Source: Desulfovibrio sp. (GTDB lineage: Bacteria > Desulfobacterota > Desulfovibrionia > Desulfovibrionales > Desulfovibrionaceae). From it: a stretch of 17,178 bases of DNA. The stretch is from contig JALHHV010000005.1 in NCBI GenBank assembly GCA_022837365.1, positions 1-17,178 on the forward strand, in the 5' to 3' direction. Below are positions 1 through 6,655 of the stretch, in pieces. The notes below the pieces were generated by a model that did no database searches, was not told where the DNA came from, and worked only from the letters and a program-made list of their open reading frames with translations. Every line of letters begins with the position of its first letter. Position 1 is the first letter of the stretch. The position numbers were made by a program, and so were the translations under genes.

Positions 1-916
1 CGGGGGGAGTGACGACGACACAGGGTTGCGCCGGGACGGACCATACCCTGGATGTGGAGCGGGTGAACACTTCCGGCGAACCGTTGCGGCTGAGGTAGGC
101 GCGGGTGCTCTGGCCAAGCCCCAGGTCCCTGGCGGCCTCGTGCAGGTCTTGCGGCTTCACGCGTCGCCCCGCGCGCCCGGCTGCGTGGGAAAGCGCCCTG
201 TCGCAAAGGTTGTTCACGACACGGGGCGTCCCATGCGCGGCTTCTGCCGTCATTTCCAGGGCCTGCGAGGTGAAAAGGTCCGGCGGGCCCCCGGCGGCCG
301 TGATCCGGTGCGTCACGTACCCGGCCACCTGCTCGGGGGTCATGGGCGCAAGTTTCAGCCAGGCGGCCACCCGCTGCGCAAGCGCGACCCTGTCGGGAGC
401 TTCCAGCAAGCCGGGCAGTTCTTCCTGCCCGACGAGAAATATCTGCAACAGCTTGCCCGTTGCGTCTTCAAGGTTGCACAGGATGCGCACGCCTTCGAGA
501 AAATCCGGCGTGGCGAGGTGCGCCTCGTCGATGAGCAGCAGCGCCTTGCGTCCCTTGGCCCGCAGGTCGGCGCAACGTTCGCGCACGGCGTGCAGCAGCG
601 CGGCGGAACCGGCCCCGGAGAAAAGCGCCGCCCCGGTTTCCCGGGCCACGTAAGCGAACAGTTCCATGCTTTCCGCCGGAGGCATGAGCAGCCAGGCGCG
701 CACGTCCTGCGGGCCAAGGTCGGAAACGAGCATGTGCGTGAGCGTGGTCTTGCCTGCGCCGATGGGCCCGGAAATGACCATCAGCCCCCTGCCCAGGGCG
801 ACCGATTCGCGCATGAAGGCCAGTGTTCGTGCGTACTGGCCGGATTCGAAGAAAAAATCGGCGTTGGGCACGTTTTCGAACGGGCGGCGATCAAGACCGA
901 AGTGAGCCAGATACAT
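1..916 (-). CDS. ExeA/GspA-type AAA ATPase (C-terminus cut by window edge)
   Basis: Cytoplasmic P-loop ATPase of the ExeA/GspA/MshM family, which powers or organises assembly of envelope-spanning secretion or polysaccharide systems. 305 codons are visible and the frame is still open at the left edge, so the C-terminus is missing. The N-terminus MYLAHFGLDRRPFENVPNAD is the family's typical opening. Walker A is GPIGAGKT (residues 50-57) and Walker B is ALLLIDEAH (125-133); both are intact. The later part, with the sequence HGTPRVVNNLCDRAL, matches the family's C-terminal ATPase subdomain. The ATG at 916 is preceded by GAGG at good spacing and lies 16 bases after the OmpA-domain gene, so the two form one transcript. 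Relatives occur in type II secretion, MSHA pilus and exosortase-linked polysaccharide loci. A peptidoglycan-binding tail, present in ExeA, would lie outside the window. The family call is firm; the process it serves is inference. Confidence 0.88.
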   Translation of the reverse strand, partial: MYLAHFGLDRRPFENVPNADFFFESGQYARTLAFMRESVALGRGLMVISGPIGAGKTTLTHMLVSDLGPQDVRAWLLMPPAESMELFAYVARETGAALFSGAGSAALLHAVRERCADLRAKGRKALLLIDEAHLATPDFLEGVRILCNLEDATGKLLQIFLVGQEELPGLLEAPDRVALAQRVAAWLKLAPMTPEQVAGYVTHRITAAGGPPDLFTSQALEMTAEAAHGTPRVVNNLCDRALSHAAGRAGRRVKPQDLHEAARDLGLGQSTRAYLSRNGSPEVFTRSTSRVWSVPAQPCVVVTPP

Positions 917-932
917 ACGCGACCTCGCCTCG

Positions 933-1673
933 TCATTGCGCAAGCATGATGTCCACGCGGCGGTTCAGCGCCCGCTGGCGCTCCCCGTCATTGGGGGCTA
1001 TGGGGCGGCTTTCCCCCAGCCCCGAGACCAGGATGCGGTCCGTCGGCACGCCCATGTCCGCCAGCCGCGCCGCCACGATGCGCGCCCGGTAGACGGACAA
1101 CTCCTGGTTGTTCCGGAAATTGGTCTGGCCCCTCGGGTCGATGGTGCGGCTGTCGGTGTGGCCCTGCACCAGCACCTGACCGTGGGACCGCCGGATGGCG
1201 GGCAGGCTGGCCTCGATCAGCGGAAAACAGGCGGGGTCGAGCCCTTCTTCCTCGGTCAGCGAGATGCATTCGCCGCCGATACGGACAAGAAGCAGCGGTT
1301 CGGGGGCCGTGCTCGCGGAAAGGGACGCCGGAGCGTCGGAAGCGCGCGGCCCGTCCGGCATGGCGGGGGCGGCGAGCGCCGCTGCCTCCGCCGGTGGATC
1401 GGCGGCGGGCCGGTTGCCGCCGGAATCCGGCGCGGCTTCCGCCATCGGGGCGGCGGATGCGCCCCCGGCGCGAGAGGGGGAGGCATCTCCGGGCGGAGCG
1501 GGGAGAACGGCAGGCCGGGCGTCCGTTGCGGGTGGGGCCGGTCTGGCCTCGATCCGGGCGGGCGGCGAATCGGCCGGTTGCACGTGCGCGGCCAGAAAGA
1601 CCGCCACGGCGCACGTTGCCATCAAGATGGCGGCTCCGTGCAGGAATCCGGATGTGAGTCCGCTTCTGGTCAT
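933..1673 (-). CDS. Inner-membrane-anchored OmpA-domain peptidoglycan-binding protein
   Basis: 246-residue protein predicted to be anchored in the inner membrane, with its C-terminal domain binding peptidoglycan in the periplasm. A short cytoplasmic start precedes one membrane span (about 12-30). Then comes a long linker rich in Ala and Pro (31-126) and an OmpA/MotB-type domain (127-246). Family signatures include GHTDS (171-175), NQELSVYRA (189-197) and NRRVDI near the end; D174 and R196 match the pair that contacts diaminopimelate in OmpA domains. Two cysteines (C135, C149) near the domain start could form a disulfide. The absence of a beta-barrel and the uncleaved-looking span argue against a classical OmpA porin. 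The start at 1673 has GGCAGGAG upstream. It is the first gene of a pair with the downstream ATPase, which suggests they work together at the cell wall (inference). Confidence 0.85.
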   Translation of the reverse strand: MTRSGLTSGFLHGAAILMATCAVAVFLAAHVQPADSPPARIEARPAPPATDARPAVLPAPPGDASPSRAGGASAAPMAEAAPDSGGNRPAADPPAEAAALAAPAMPDGPRASDAPASLSASTAPEPLLLVRIGGECISLTEEEGLDPACFPLIEASLPAIRRSHGQVLVQGHTDSRTIDPRGQTNFRNNQELSVYRARIVAARLADMGVPTDRILVSGLGESRPIAPNDGERQRALNRRVDIMLAQ

Positions 1674-1897
1674 GGGCAGGGCTCCTGCCGGTTTGCGGTG
1701 ACGCCCGCCTGCGCCAAGGCAGGGACGGGGTCATGCGCATGGCCGTTGTTGCCGGACATTCTGCGTGAAAGATATCCGGCATGCAATGAGTATCGGCTTG
1801 AGCCCGCCAGTTCTCTTGACGCCGGTGCGGCAGGCTGTGGTATTTTATCCGGCACGAGGCAATATCCTCTCTCATCCTTGCAATGCGGGGTGCCGCC
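1674..1897. promoter_or_regulatory. Divergent intergenic promoter region
   Basis: These 224 bases separate the minus-strand OmpA-domain/ATPase pair from the plus-strand GT4/hydrolase-like pair, so promoters for both should lie here. A plus-strand candidate is TTGACG (1816-1821) and TATTTT (1841-1846), but the 19-base spacer is long. A minus-strand candidate is TTGCAT (1786 to 1781) and CAGAAT (1763 to 1758) with a 17-base spacer and only a partial consensus match. Repeated TATCCGGCA elements overlap or touch both candidates. No riboswitch or terminator-like structure was recognised. The promoter assignments are tentative. Confidence 0.45.
1750..1854. repeat. TATCCGGCA direct repeats with an inverted half-site
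   Basis: The 9-mer TATCCGGCA occurs exactly at 1773-1781 and again at 1846-1854 in the same orientation, 73 bases apart (close to seven helical turns). TGCCGGA at 1750-1756 is the inverted complement of the last seven bases, giving a 7-bp inverted repeat with the first copy across an 18-base spacer. The first copy sits inside the minus-strand promoter candidate, and the second begins at the last base of the plus-strand -10 candidate. This is the layout expected for a regulator binding both promoters, but that role is inference. Confidence 0.4.
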
Positions 1898-2989
1898 ATG
1901 TCTTCCCGCCTGTCTGTATTGGCCCTGACGGTCCGGCCCGAGGAGGCTCCCGATACAAGATACAGGATTCTCCAGTATGTCGAGCCCTTGCGGGCAGAAG
2001 GCATCGACGTCCTTCACCGCAGCCTGCTCTCCCCCCGGACATGGCGGGCTCAGGTGGACGGCGGCGACGCCGTCCGTCTGGCGGCCGGGTTCGCTGCGGG
2101 CTACGCGCGGCGGCTGCGGGATATCCTGGCGCTTGCCCGCTCGTGCGATGTGGTGTGGATAGGGCGCGAACTCTGCCCGCTTGGCCCGCCGCTGCTGGAA
2201 CGCCTGCTGTTTTCCGTAAATCCCCGCGTGGTGCTGGATATCGACGATGCCGTCTTTCTGCATGACGGGACATGCAAGGGCATCCTGCACCATCGGGGAC
2301 GCGATTTCGGAAAGTTTTTCCGGCTTGCGCCCCGCTATTCCGCCGTGGTGTGCGGGAACCGATTCCTGTCCGGCCACTTTTCCGCGTACACCCCGAACGT
2401 CTTCGTCATCCCCACCGTGGTGCCCATGTCCCGTTTCGGGCCGCTGGCCCCGCAACCCGCACCGCGCCCCAGGATAGGCTGGATAGGCACGCCCTACAGC
2501 GGAGCGCATCTGGAGTTGCTTGCCGAAGCCATGCCCGTGCTTGCGCGCCGCCATGATTTCGAGTTGCGCGTCATCGGCCTTGGCCGCCCGCTGGCATGGC
2601 CGGGGGTGCGCGTCGTGGATGTGGCGTGGTCGTTGCGGGAGGAACTGGATTTCTTCCGCACCTTCGACATCGGCGTCATGCCGCTGCGTGATTCCCCCTT
2701 CTCCAGGGGCAAATGCGCCTTCAAGCTCATCCAGTACATGGCCGCGGGGCTGCCGGTGGTGGCATCGCCGGTGGGCGCGAACCTGGACGTGGTCATCGAT
2801 GGAAAGAACGGGTTCTTCGCCGACTCGGCCAGGGAATGGACCGACCACCTGGACCGCCTGCTGTCCAACGCGGAACTGCGGCGAAGCATGGGAGAAAACG
2901 CCCGGGAGACCGTGCGCGCGGCCTTCAGCCTGGAAGCGCATGTTCCCGGTTACGCCGAAATACTTCGGAGAGCACACCGTCATGCCTGA
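1898..2989 (+). CDS. GT4 family glycosyltransferase
   Basis: Predicted cytosolic GT-B glycosyltransferase of family 4 (363 residues), adding a sugar from an activated donor to a lipid-linked or polymer acceptor. The N-terminal half is divergent and includes VVLDIDDAVF (111-120). The C-terminal donor-binding half carries RIGWIGTPYSG (192-202), the late-helix signature GKCAFKLIQYMAAGLPVVAS (261-280) and the DGKNGFF turn typical of GT4. The ATG at 1898 is chosen because GGGGTG lies six bases upstream; an in-frame ATG at 1883 would add MRGAA but has no visible ribosome site. Its 3' end overlaps the next gene by eight bases, so the two are co-transcribed. It lies on the opposite strand from the main polysaccharide operon, so it may act on a different product or a modification of the same one. 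Sugar specificity cannot be read from the sequence. Confidence 0.85.
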   Translation: MSSRLSVLALTVRPEEAPDTRYRILQYVEPLRAEGIDVLHRSLLSPRTWRAQVDGGDAVRLAAGFAAGYARRLRDILALARSCDVVWIGRELCPLGPPLLERLLFSVNPRVVLDIDDAVFLHDGTCKGILHHRGRDFGKFFRLAPRYSAVVCGNRFLSGHFSAYTPNVFVIPTVVPMSRFGPLAPQPAPRPRIGWIGTPYSGAHLELLAEAMPVLARRHDFELRVIGLGRPLAWPGVRVVDVAWSLREELDFFRTFDIGVMPLRDSPFSRGKCAFKLIQYMAAGLPVVASPVGANLDVVIDGKNGFFADSAREWTDHLDRLLSNAELRRSMGENARETVRAAFSLEAHVPGYAEILRRAHRHA

Positions 2990-4298
2990 CCTCGCCCGCC
3001 TGTTCCGTGTCCTGTGCTTCGTCCTGCTGCTGCCTGCCTGCGCGCACGCGGCGCAGGAACAGGCCCCGCCATTCCATTTCGGCGTCAACGGCGACAACTG
3101 GAAGGGCGAGATACGCCGCCCCGGCTACGCCGCCGCGCTGAAGGCGCTGGGTGTCGACTTCGTGGTCTGGCACGTTTCGCCGGAAGAAATGGAACAACCC
3201 GGACGGCTGGACGAACTGGTGCGCTTCTTCCGGTCCAACGGGCTGCGCTACCTGTTCAACACCGAGCTGGTGAACTATGTGCCCGGCGTTCCCTTCTTCC
3301 GGAACCCGGACGGCACCTACCGCTGGGACATCAAGCCCGCGATCATGGAAAGGCTGCGCGACGACCCGCTGTTCATGGGGCAGGTCTACGACGAGCCGAT
3401 GCTGATGCAGTCCTTGAACGGCGCAACGGTCAACGGCCGCACCGTGCCGCCATACTTCGTCGATTCACGCGGAATGTCGCCGCTTGCCGCCTACGAGGCC
3501 GTTGTCGGCAAAATCCGCGAACTGTCTGCCTACCAAGCCGGATACGGCAAGCTGGCGGTGTTCGAAATGGTGTTTCCGGACTACGCCCACGCGGCAGCCC
3601 GGGGAGGGGCCATCCTTGCCCCGAAGTTCCTGAAGGAGACCAGCAACGACCTGATGTACTTCGTTTACGCAGGGGCGGCCCGGCAATACCGCCAGGAATT
3701 GCTGTTCGCCTGCGTGGACCTGTGGTTTCTCGACAAGTTTCCCGAAAACGGAACATGGAGTCCGGGCCACCATACCCCTCGGGAACTGCGCGAAGCGCTG
3801 GAGTACGCCTACAGGATGGGCGTCGATTACGCATATGTGGAACACGTGAAGGCGCTGGCGAACACGGAAACCGGCGAACTTACGGAGTACGGCCGGGCCG
3901 TGCGCGACTTCAACGCCGGAAAGGCCGGGCTGGCGCGCGTATCGTGGCGGGACTGGACGCCGGAGTTGGTGGTCCGCCGTTTTCCCGACGGCTACTGGGG
4001 GCAGGAGTACTCCACGTTCATTCCGGACCATCCTTACGGCTCGTGGCAGCCCAAGCCCGCATGGATGCGGAATGCCGCCGGTCAGTGGCTGAGGCTGCTT
4101 TCCCGCCTGAGCGCAGGAGCGTTGCCGGTTGACGCCAACAACTGGAACGCGCTGAAAAGCCCCGCCTTCGCGGGGCGGCCGTACAAGGGGATAGTGGGGT
4201 TGCCGCCCATGCTGGTGCTGGATCATACGGCTCCGCTGCCTGCCGCGGCGGAGGGCGGGCCCGAGGTCGTGGACCTTGCCGCGGACATGCCCCGTTAG
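2982..4298 (+). CDS. Exported glycoside-hydrolase-like protein (function unproven)
   Basis: 438-residue exported protein. Residues 1-24 form a signal peptide with a hydrophobic stretch ending LLLPACAHAA. Cleavage may follow AHA; alternatively LPAC could be a poor lipobox with C20 as lipid anchor. The mature part opens with FHFGVNGDNW, then GYAAALKALGVDFVVWHVS, the first-strand style of TIM-barrel glycosidases. Candidate acidic residues are D137/E138 in GQVYDEP, E195 in AVFEMVFPD and E287 in AYVEHVK; the first and last resemble acid/base and nucleophile positions of clan GH-A enzymes. I do not recognise a specific family, and the fold is inferred from pattern only. ATG 2982 follows GGAGAG and overlaps the upstream glycosyltransferase by eight bases; the frame is open further upstream but lies inside that gene. 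In context it may trim, edit or degrade an exopolysaccharide. Confidence 0.75.
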   Translation: MPDLARLFRVLCFVLLLPACAHAAQEQAPPFHFGVNGDNWKGEIRRPGYAAALKALGVDFVVWHVSPEEMEQPGRLDELVRFFRSNGLRYLFNTELVNYVPGVPFFRNPDGTYRWDIKPAIMERLRDDPLFMGQVYDEPMLMQSLNGATVNGRTVPPYFVDSRGMSPLAAYEAVVGKIRELSAYQAGYGKLAVFEMVFPDYAHAAARGGAILAPKFLKETSNDLMYFVYAGAARQYRQELLFACVDLWFLDKFPENGTWSPGHHTPRELREALEYAYRMGVDYAYVEHVKALANTETGELTEYGRAVRDFNAGKAGLARVSWRDWTPELVVRRFPDGYWGQEYSTFIPDHPYGSWQPKPAWMRNAAGQWLRLLSRLSAGALPVDANNWNALKSPAFAGRPYKGIVGLPPMLVLDHTAPLPAAAEGGPEVVDLAADMPR

Positions 4299-5269
4299 GG
4301 ATGGGGAGGCCATTCCCCACGCGCCACGCGGATGAAGCCCCTGGCCTTGGCGGCGCGCGCGGGGTTGGGCTCCGCGATGTCGAGGGCGAGAAGCGCCGCC
4401 GCCTTGGCCAGCGCTTCGCACCTGTTCAGCAGGCGGATGCCTGCCCGCCCCCACAGCCCGGCGTGCTTGTCGAAATAGCGGGTGCGGCTTTCGCGCAGGA
4501 TGGCGGTGGTGAACTCCAGCGCCCCCGCGCTTTCGCAGGACGCCCCGCCCGCGTGCCGCACCCTGGCGGCGGGCTCGAACCACACCTGCCCGCCTGATTG
4601 CAGCACCCGGCGACAGTAGTCCACTTCTTCGAAATAGATGTAGAACCGCTCGTCGAAGCCGCCCCTTTGCCTGTAATCGTCGGCCCGCACGGCAAAGCAC
4701 GCCCCGATGACCTGGTCCACGGGCCGGGCCGTGGCGTGATCGAAGTGCAGCATGCGGTATCCGCCCACAAGGCGGTCCAGCCCCGTGGCGTCGAGAAAGA
4801 TGCGCCAGAGCGTGGGCAGCCTGCGGCATGTGGGCACGACGCTTCCGTCCGGGGCCAGTATCTGCGGACCCGCGACCGCTATGTCCGCATGCCCGTCCAG
4901 CCGGGCCGCCAGCGCGTCCAAGGCGCCCGGCAGGACGCATGCGTCCGGGTTCAGGAAGACCAGGATGCGCCCGCCCGCCACGGATGCGCCGAGGTTGCAG
5001 CCCCGGGCGAAGCCGGGGTTGTCGGGCCTGCGGATCGTCAGCACGCGCCGCAGCGGATTGGCGCGCGCGTATTCCCGAAGCGCCTCCCATGTGCCCTCGT
5101 CCGGGGAATTGTCCACCACCACGGCCTCGCAACGCCCCGTCGCGGCGGAATCCGCGAACAGCGAATCGAGGCACGCGGCGATGGCGTCTTCGCTGCGGTA
5201 GGCCACGATCACCACGCTGTACGCGGGGGCGGGCCGGTGTCCGGCCGTGCTAGCGGATTCCTGGTGCAA
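4295..5269 (-). CDS. GT2 family glycosyltransferase (rhamnosyltransferase-like), TTG start
   Basis: 324-residue GT-A glycosyltransferase of family 2, of the WbbL/rhamnosyltransferase-like type, expected to work on the cytosolic face of the inner membrane. Visible motifs are VVVDNS (50-55) for nucleotide binding, DNPGFARGCNLGA (83-95), FLNPDA (105-110) as the DxD-like metal site, and EEVDYCRR (214-221) holding the probable catalytic acidic residues. The start is TTG at 5269: a good ribosome site, GCAGGAGATCAGGT, lies immediately before it and no ATG is available nearby. The first 20 bases overlap the upstream gene, implying translational coupling. It is the last gene of the operon. Its TAA stop overlaps the TAG stop of the convergent hydrolase-like gene (4295-4298). 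The family is certain; the transferred sugar is unknown. Confidence 0.88.
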   Translation of the reverse strand: MHQESASTAGHRPAPAYSVVIVAYRSEDAIAACLDSLFADSAATGRCEAVVVDNSPDEGTWEALREYARANPLRRVLTIRRPDNPGFARGCNLGASVAGGRILVFLNPDACVLPGALDALAARLDGHADIAVAGPQILAPDGSVVPTCRRLPTLWRIFLDATGLDRLVGGYRMLHFDHATARPVDQVIGACFAVRADDYRQRGGFDERFYIYFEEVDYCRRVLQSGGQVWFEPAARVRHAGGASCESAGALEFTTAILRESRTRYFDKHAGLWGRAGIRLLNRCEALAKAAALLALDIAEPNPARAAKARGFIRVARGEWPPHP

Positions 5270-5750
5270 ACCTGATCTCCTGCAGGGGTTCGGACATCTC
5301 GCGCGCGAGTTCCTCGTCGTAGGACCCCGTCTCGAACTTCCACGGACGCCCGGAGGCGCTGCCGGACAGCGCCCTGATGGGCATGAGCATGCCCGCCAGA
5401 TGGCTGCCGCCGTCCTTCAGGTCGAGCCGGATGACGTAGCTCACCATGCCCGCGCGCTGACTGGCCACGCCTTGGAACCTTACCGCGCGCACCTGGCGGA
5501 AGTCGAAGGAGACGTACTTCCGCTGTTCCCCCAGCATCATGACGAAGCGCTCCTGCCCGACGAAGTCGTTCCGGTAGTGCACGCGCAGGTTGGTGACGTA
5601 GACGGGGCGCGGCGAGTTCCGGAAGGTGATCCAGGCGTCCATGGCCGCCGCATCGCCCACGGCGGCCATTGCCATGGCGACGCCCAGCATCAGGAGGGCG
5701 GCGAGCCGCGCGAGATGGGTCCGGAAACCATGGACGTGCCGCCGCGTCAT
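5250..5750 (-). CDS. Small exported protein of unknown function
   Basis: 166-residue protein that I do not recognise. Residues 1 to about 36 form a signal peptide: an Arg/His-rich start, a hydrophobic core around AALLMLGVAMAMAAV and an Ala-rich cleavage region near GDAAA. The mature part of roughly 130 residues has alternating beta-strand character (WITFRNS, YVTNLRVHYR, FVMMLGEQRKYVSFDF, VRAVRFQG, VSYVIRLDLKDG), suggesting a small beta-sandwich or barrel in the periplasm. It has no cysteines and no catalytic motif that I can identify. The start is ATG 5750, which overlaps the stop of the upstream GT2 gene as ATGA; a longer reading to 5852 exists but lies inside that gene. It sits between two glycosyltransferase genes and overlaps the next by 20 bases, so it is made with them. 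A role in polymer handling is possible but unsupported. Confidence 0.75.
   Translation of the reverse strand: MTRRHVHGFRTHLARLAALLMLGVAMAMAAVGDAAAMDAWITFRNSPRPVYVTNLRVHYRNDFVGQERFVMMLGEQRKYVSFDFRQVRAVRFQGVASQRAGMVSYVIRLDLKDGGSHLAGMLMPIRALSGSASGRPWKFETGSYDEELAREMSEPLQEIRFAPGIR
5270..5285 (-). promoter_or_regulatory. Ribosome site supporting a TTG start
   Basis: On the minus strand GCAGGAGATCAGGT precedes TTG at 5269 with good spacing for AGGAG. It lies within the end of the upstream exported-protein gene and decides the start of the last GT2 gene in the operon. Confidence 0.6.
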
Positions 5751-6655
5751 GCGCTTCCCCCTTTCCGCCGCTGCTCGAGGGTGTAGTCCAGCGCGCCGCG
5801 CAGGAACGCCTCGCGGCAGCGCAGCCGCAGGCGCAGTTCGAACCCCGCGCATGCATCCATTCCGAGTCCCATCAGACCGGCCAGCACGCCCGCCTGCAAC
5901 AGGTCAAACAGGGAAAATGCCCGCATTCCCGCCGCCACGGCGATTTCCGGGTAGGACGAGGCCAGGATCTGGCTTGCGTAGCCCACCTTGCGCTCGCGCG
6001 CCACCAGCTGCGTTTCGTCGATGGGGTGGTAATGCAGGGCGTGGGCGGCGGCGTTGAAGAGCAGCCTGGCTCCGGCGCGGTGCAGCCTGTAGGCCAGGGC
6101 GGTGTCCTCGAACGCGTAGCGCCTGGCCGCGAACGCATCGTCGAAGCGCACGGAGCGCAACACGTCCGCCCGCACGCAAAGATTGGCGGTATAGACGTGC
6201 AGGAAGCTGACGGGCCGGCCATGCGCGTAGCCTTCCTGCACGAACTGCATGCCATGGCGGTCCATGAACCGCAGGACCGGCGAACCCGCAAGTTCCGGAT
6301 GCCATTCCAGCCGCCCCTGCGAAACGTCGGCCCCCGCGTCCAGCAGGGCGACATGCGCCTCCAGCAGGCCGGGGCTGGCGAATACGTCGTCGTCAAGAAA
6401 CAGGAACACGTCGCCCCCGGCCAGGGCCATTCCCGCGTTGCGCGCCCTGCCCGGCCCTTGGTTCTCCTGCCGCAGCGGGCGCAGGACGGGAAAGGATTCG
6501 GCATGCCGGGCGATGACCTGCGGCGTGGAATCGGCCGAGCCGTCGTCCACCACGATCACCTCGCAGCCTTCGATGCCCTTCACGTCCCGCAGCGCGCGCA
6601 GGCAGCGGTCCAGAACGGGCGCGCGGTCGCAGGTGGGAATGATGACGCTAATCAT
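5747..6655 (-). CDS. GT2 family glycosyltransferase
   Basis: 302-residue GT-A glycosyltransferase of family 2. It begins MISVIIPTCDRAPVLDRCL, the classic family opening. VVDDGS (35-40) binds the nucleotide, NQGPGRARNAG (65-75) follows, FLDDD (86-90) is the metal-binding DxD, and FEDTALAYRL (172-181) carries the ED pair matching the catalytic-base region. The C-terminal part is more hydrophobic (DLLQAGVLAGLMGLG, 241-255) and may associate with the membrane. The sequence differs from the two rhamnosyltransferase-like GT2 proteins nearby (DDD rather than NPD), so it probably uses a different donor or acceptor. ATG 6655 overlaps the upstream GT2 gene by eight bases, and its stop overlaps the next start as ATGA. 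Expected role: one of the transfers that build the lipid-linked repeat unit. Specificity is unknown. Confidence 0.9.
   Translation of the reverse strand: MISVIIPTCDRAPVLDRCLRALRDVKGIEGCEVIVVDDGSADSTPQVIARHAESFPVLRPLRQENQGPGRARNAGMALAGGDVFLFLDDDVFASPGLLEAHVALLDAGADVSQGRLEWHPELAGSPVLRFMDRHGMQFVQEGYAHGRPVSFLHVYTANLCVRADVLRSVRFDDAFAARRYAFEDTALAYRLHRAGARLLFNAAAHALHYHPIDETQLVARERKVGYASQILASSYPEIAVAAGMRAFSLFDLLQAGVLAGLMGLGMDACAGFELRLRLRCREAFLRGALDYTLEQRRKGGSA

Noticed and set aside
1849..1866. Possible sigma-54 promoter around CCGGCACGAGGC
   Set aside because: The GG element is not followed at the right spacing by the GC element, so the required pair is missing.
1883..1897. Upstream ATG for the plus-strand GT4 gene
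   Set aside because: It lacks a ribosome site, while the ATG at 1898 has GGGGTG at good spacing; the five extra residues add nothing conserved.
936..1928. Long plus-strand open frame opposite the OmpA-domain gene
   Set aside because: Its translation is Arg/Gly/Pro-rich with no domain pattern and it mirrors a well-supported gene; this is a shadow frame of GC-rich DNA.
3465..5174. Long minus-strand open frame covering the hydrolase-like gene and part of the GT2 gene
   Set aside because: The GT2 part is in a different frame from the real gene, and the rest is antisense to a signal-peptide protein with good codon pattern. No start site or motif supports it.
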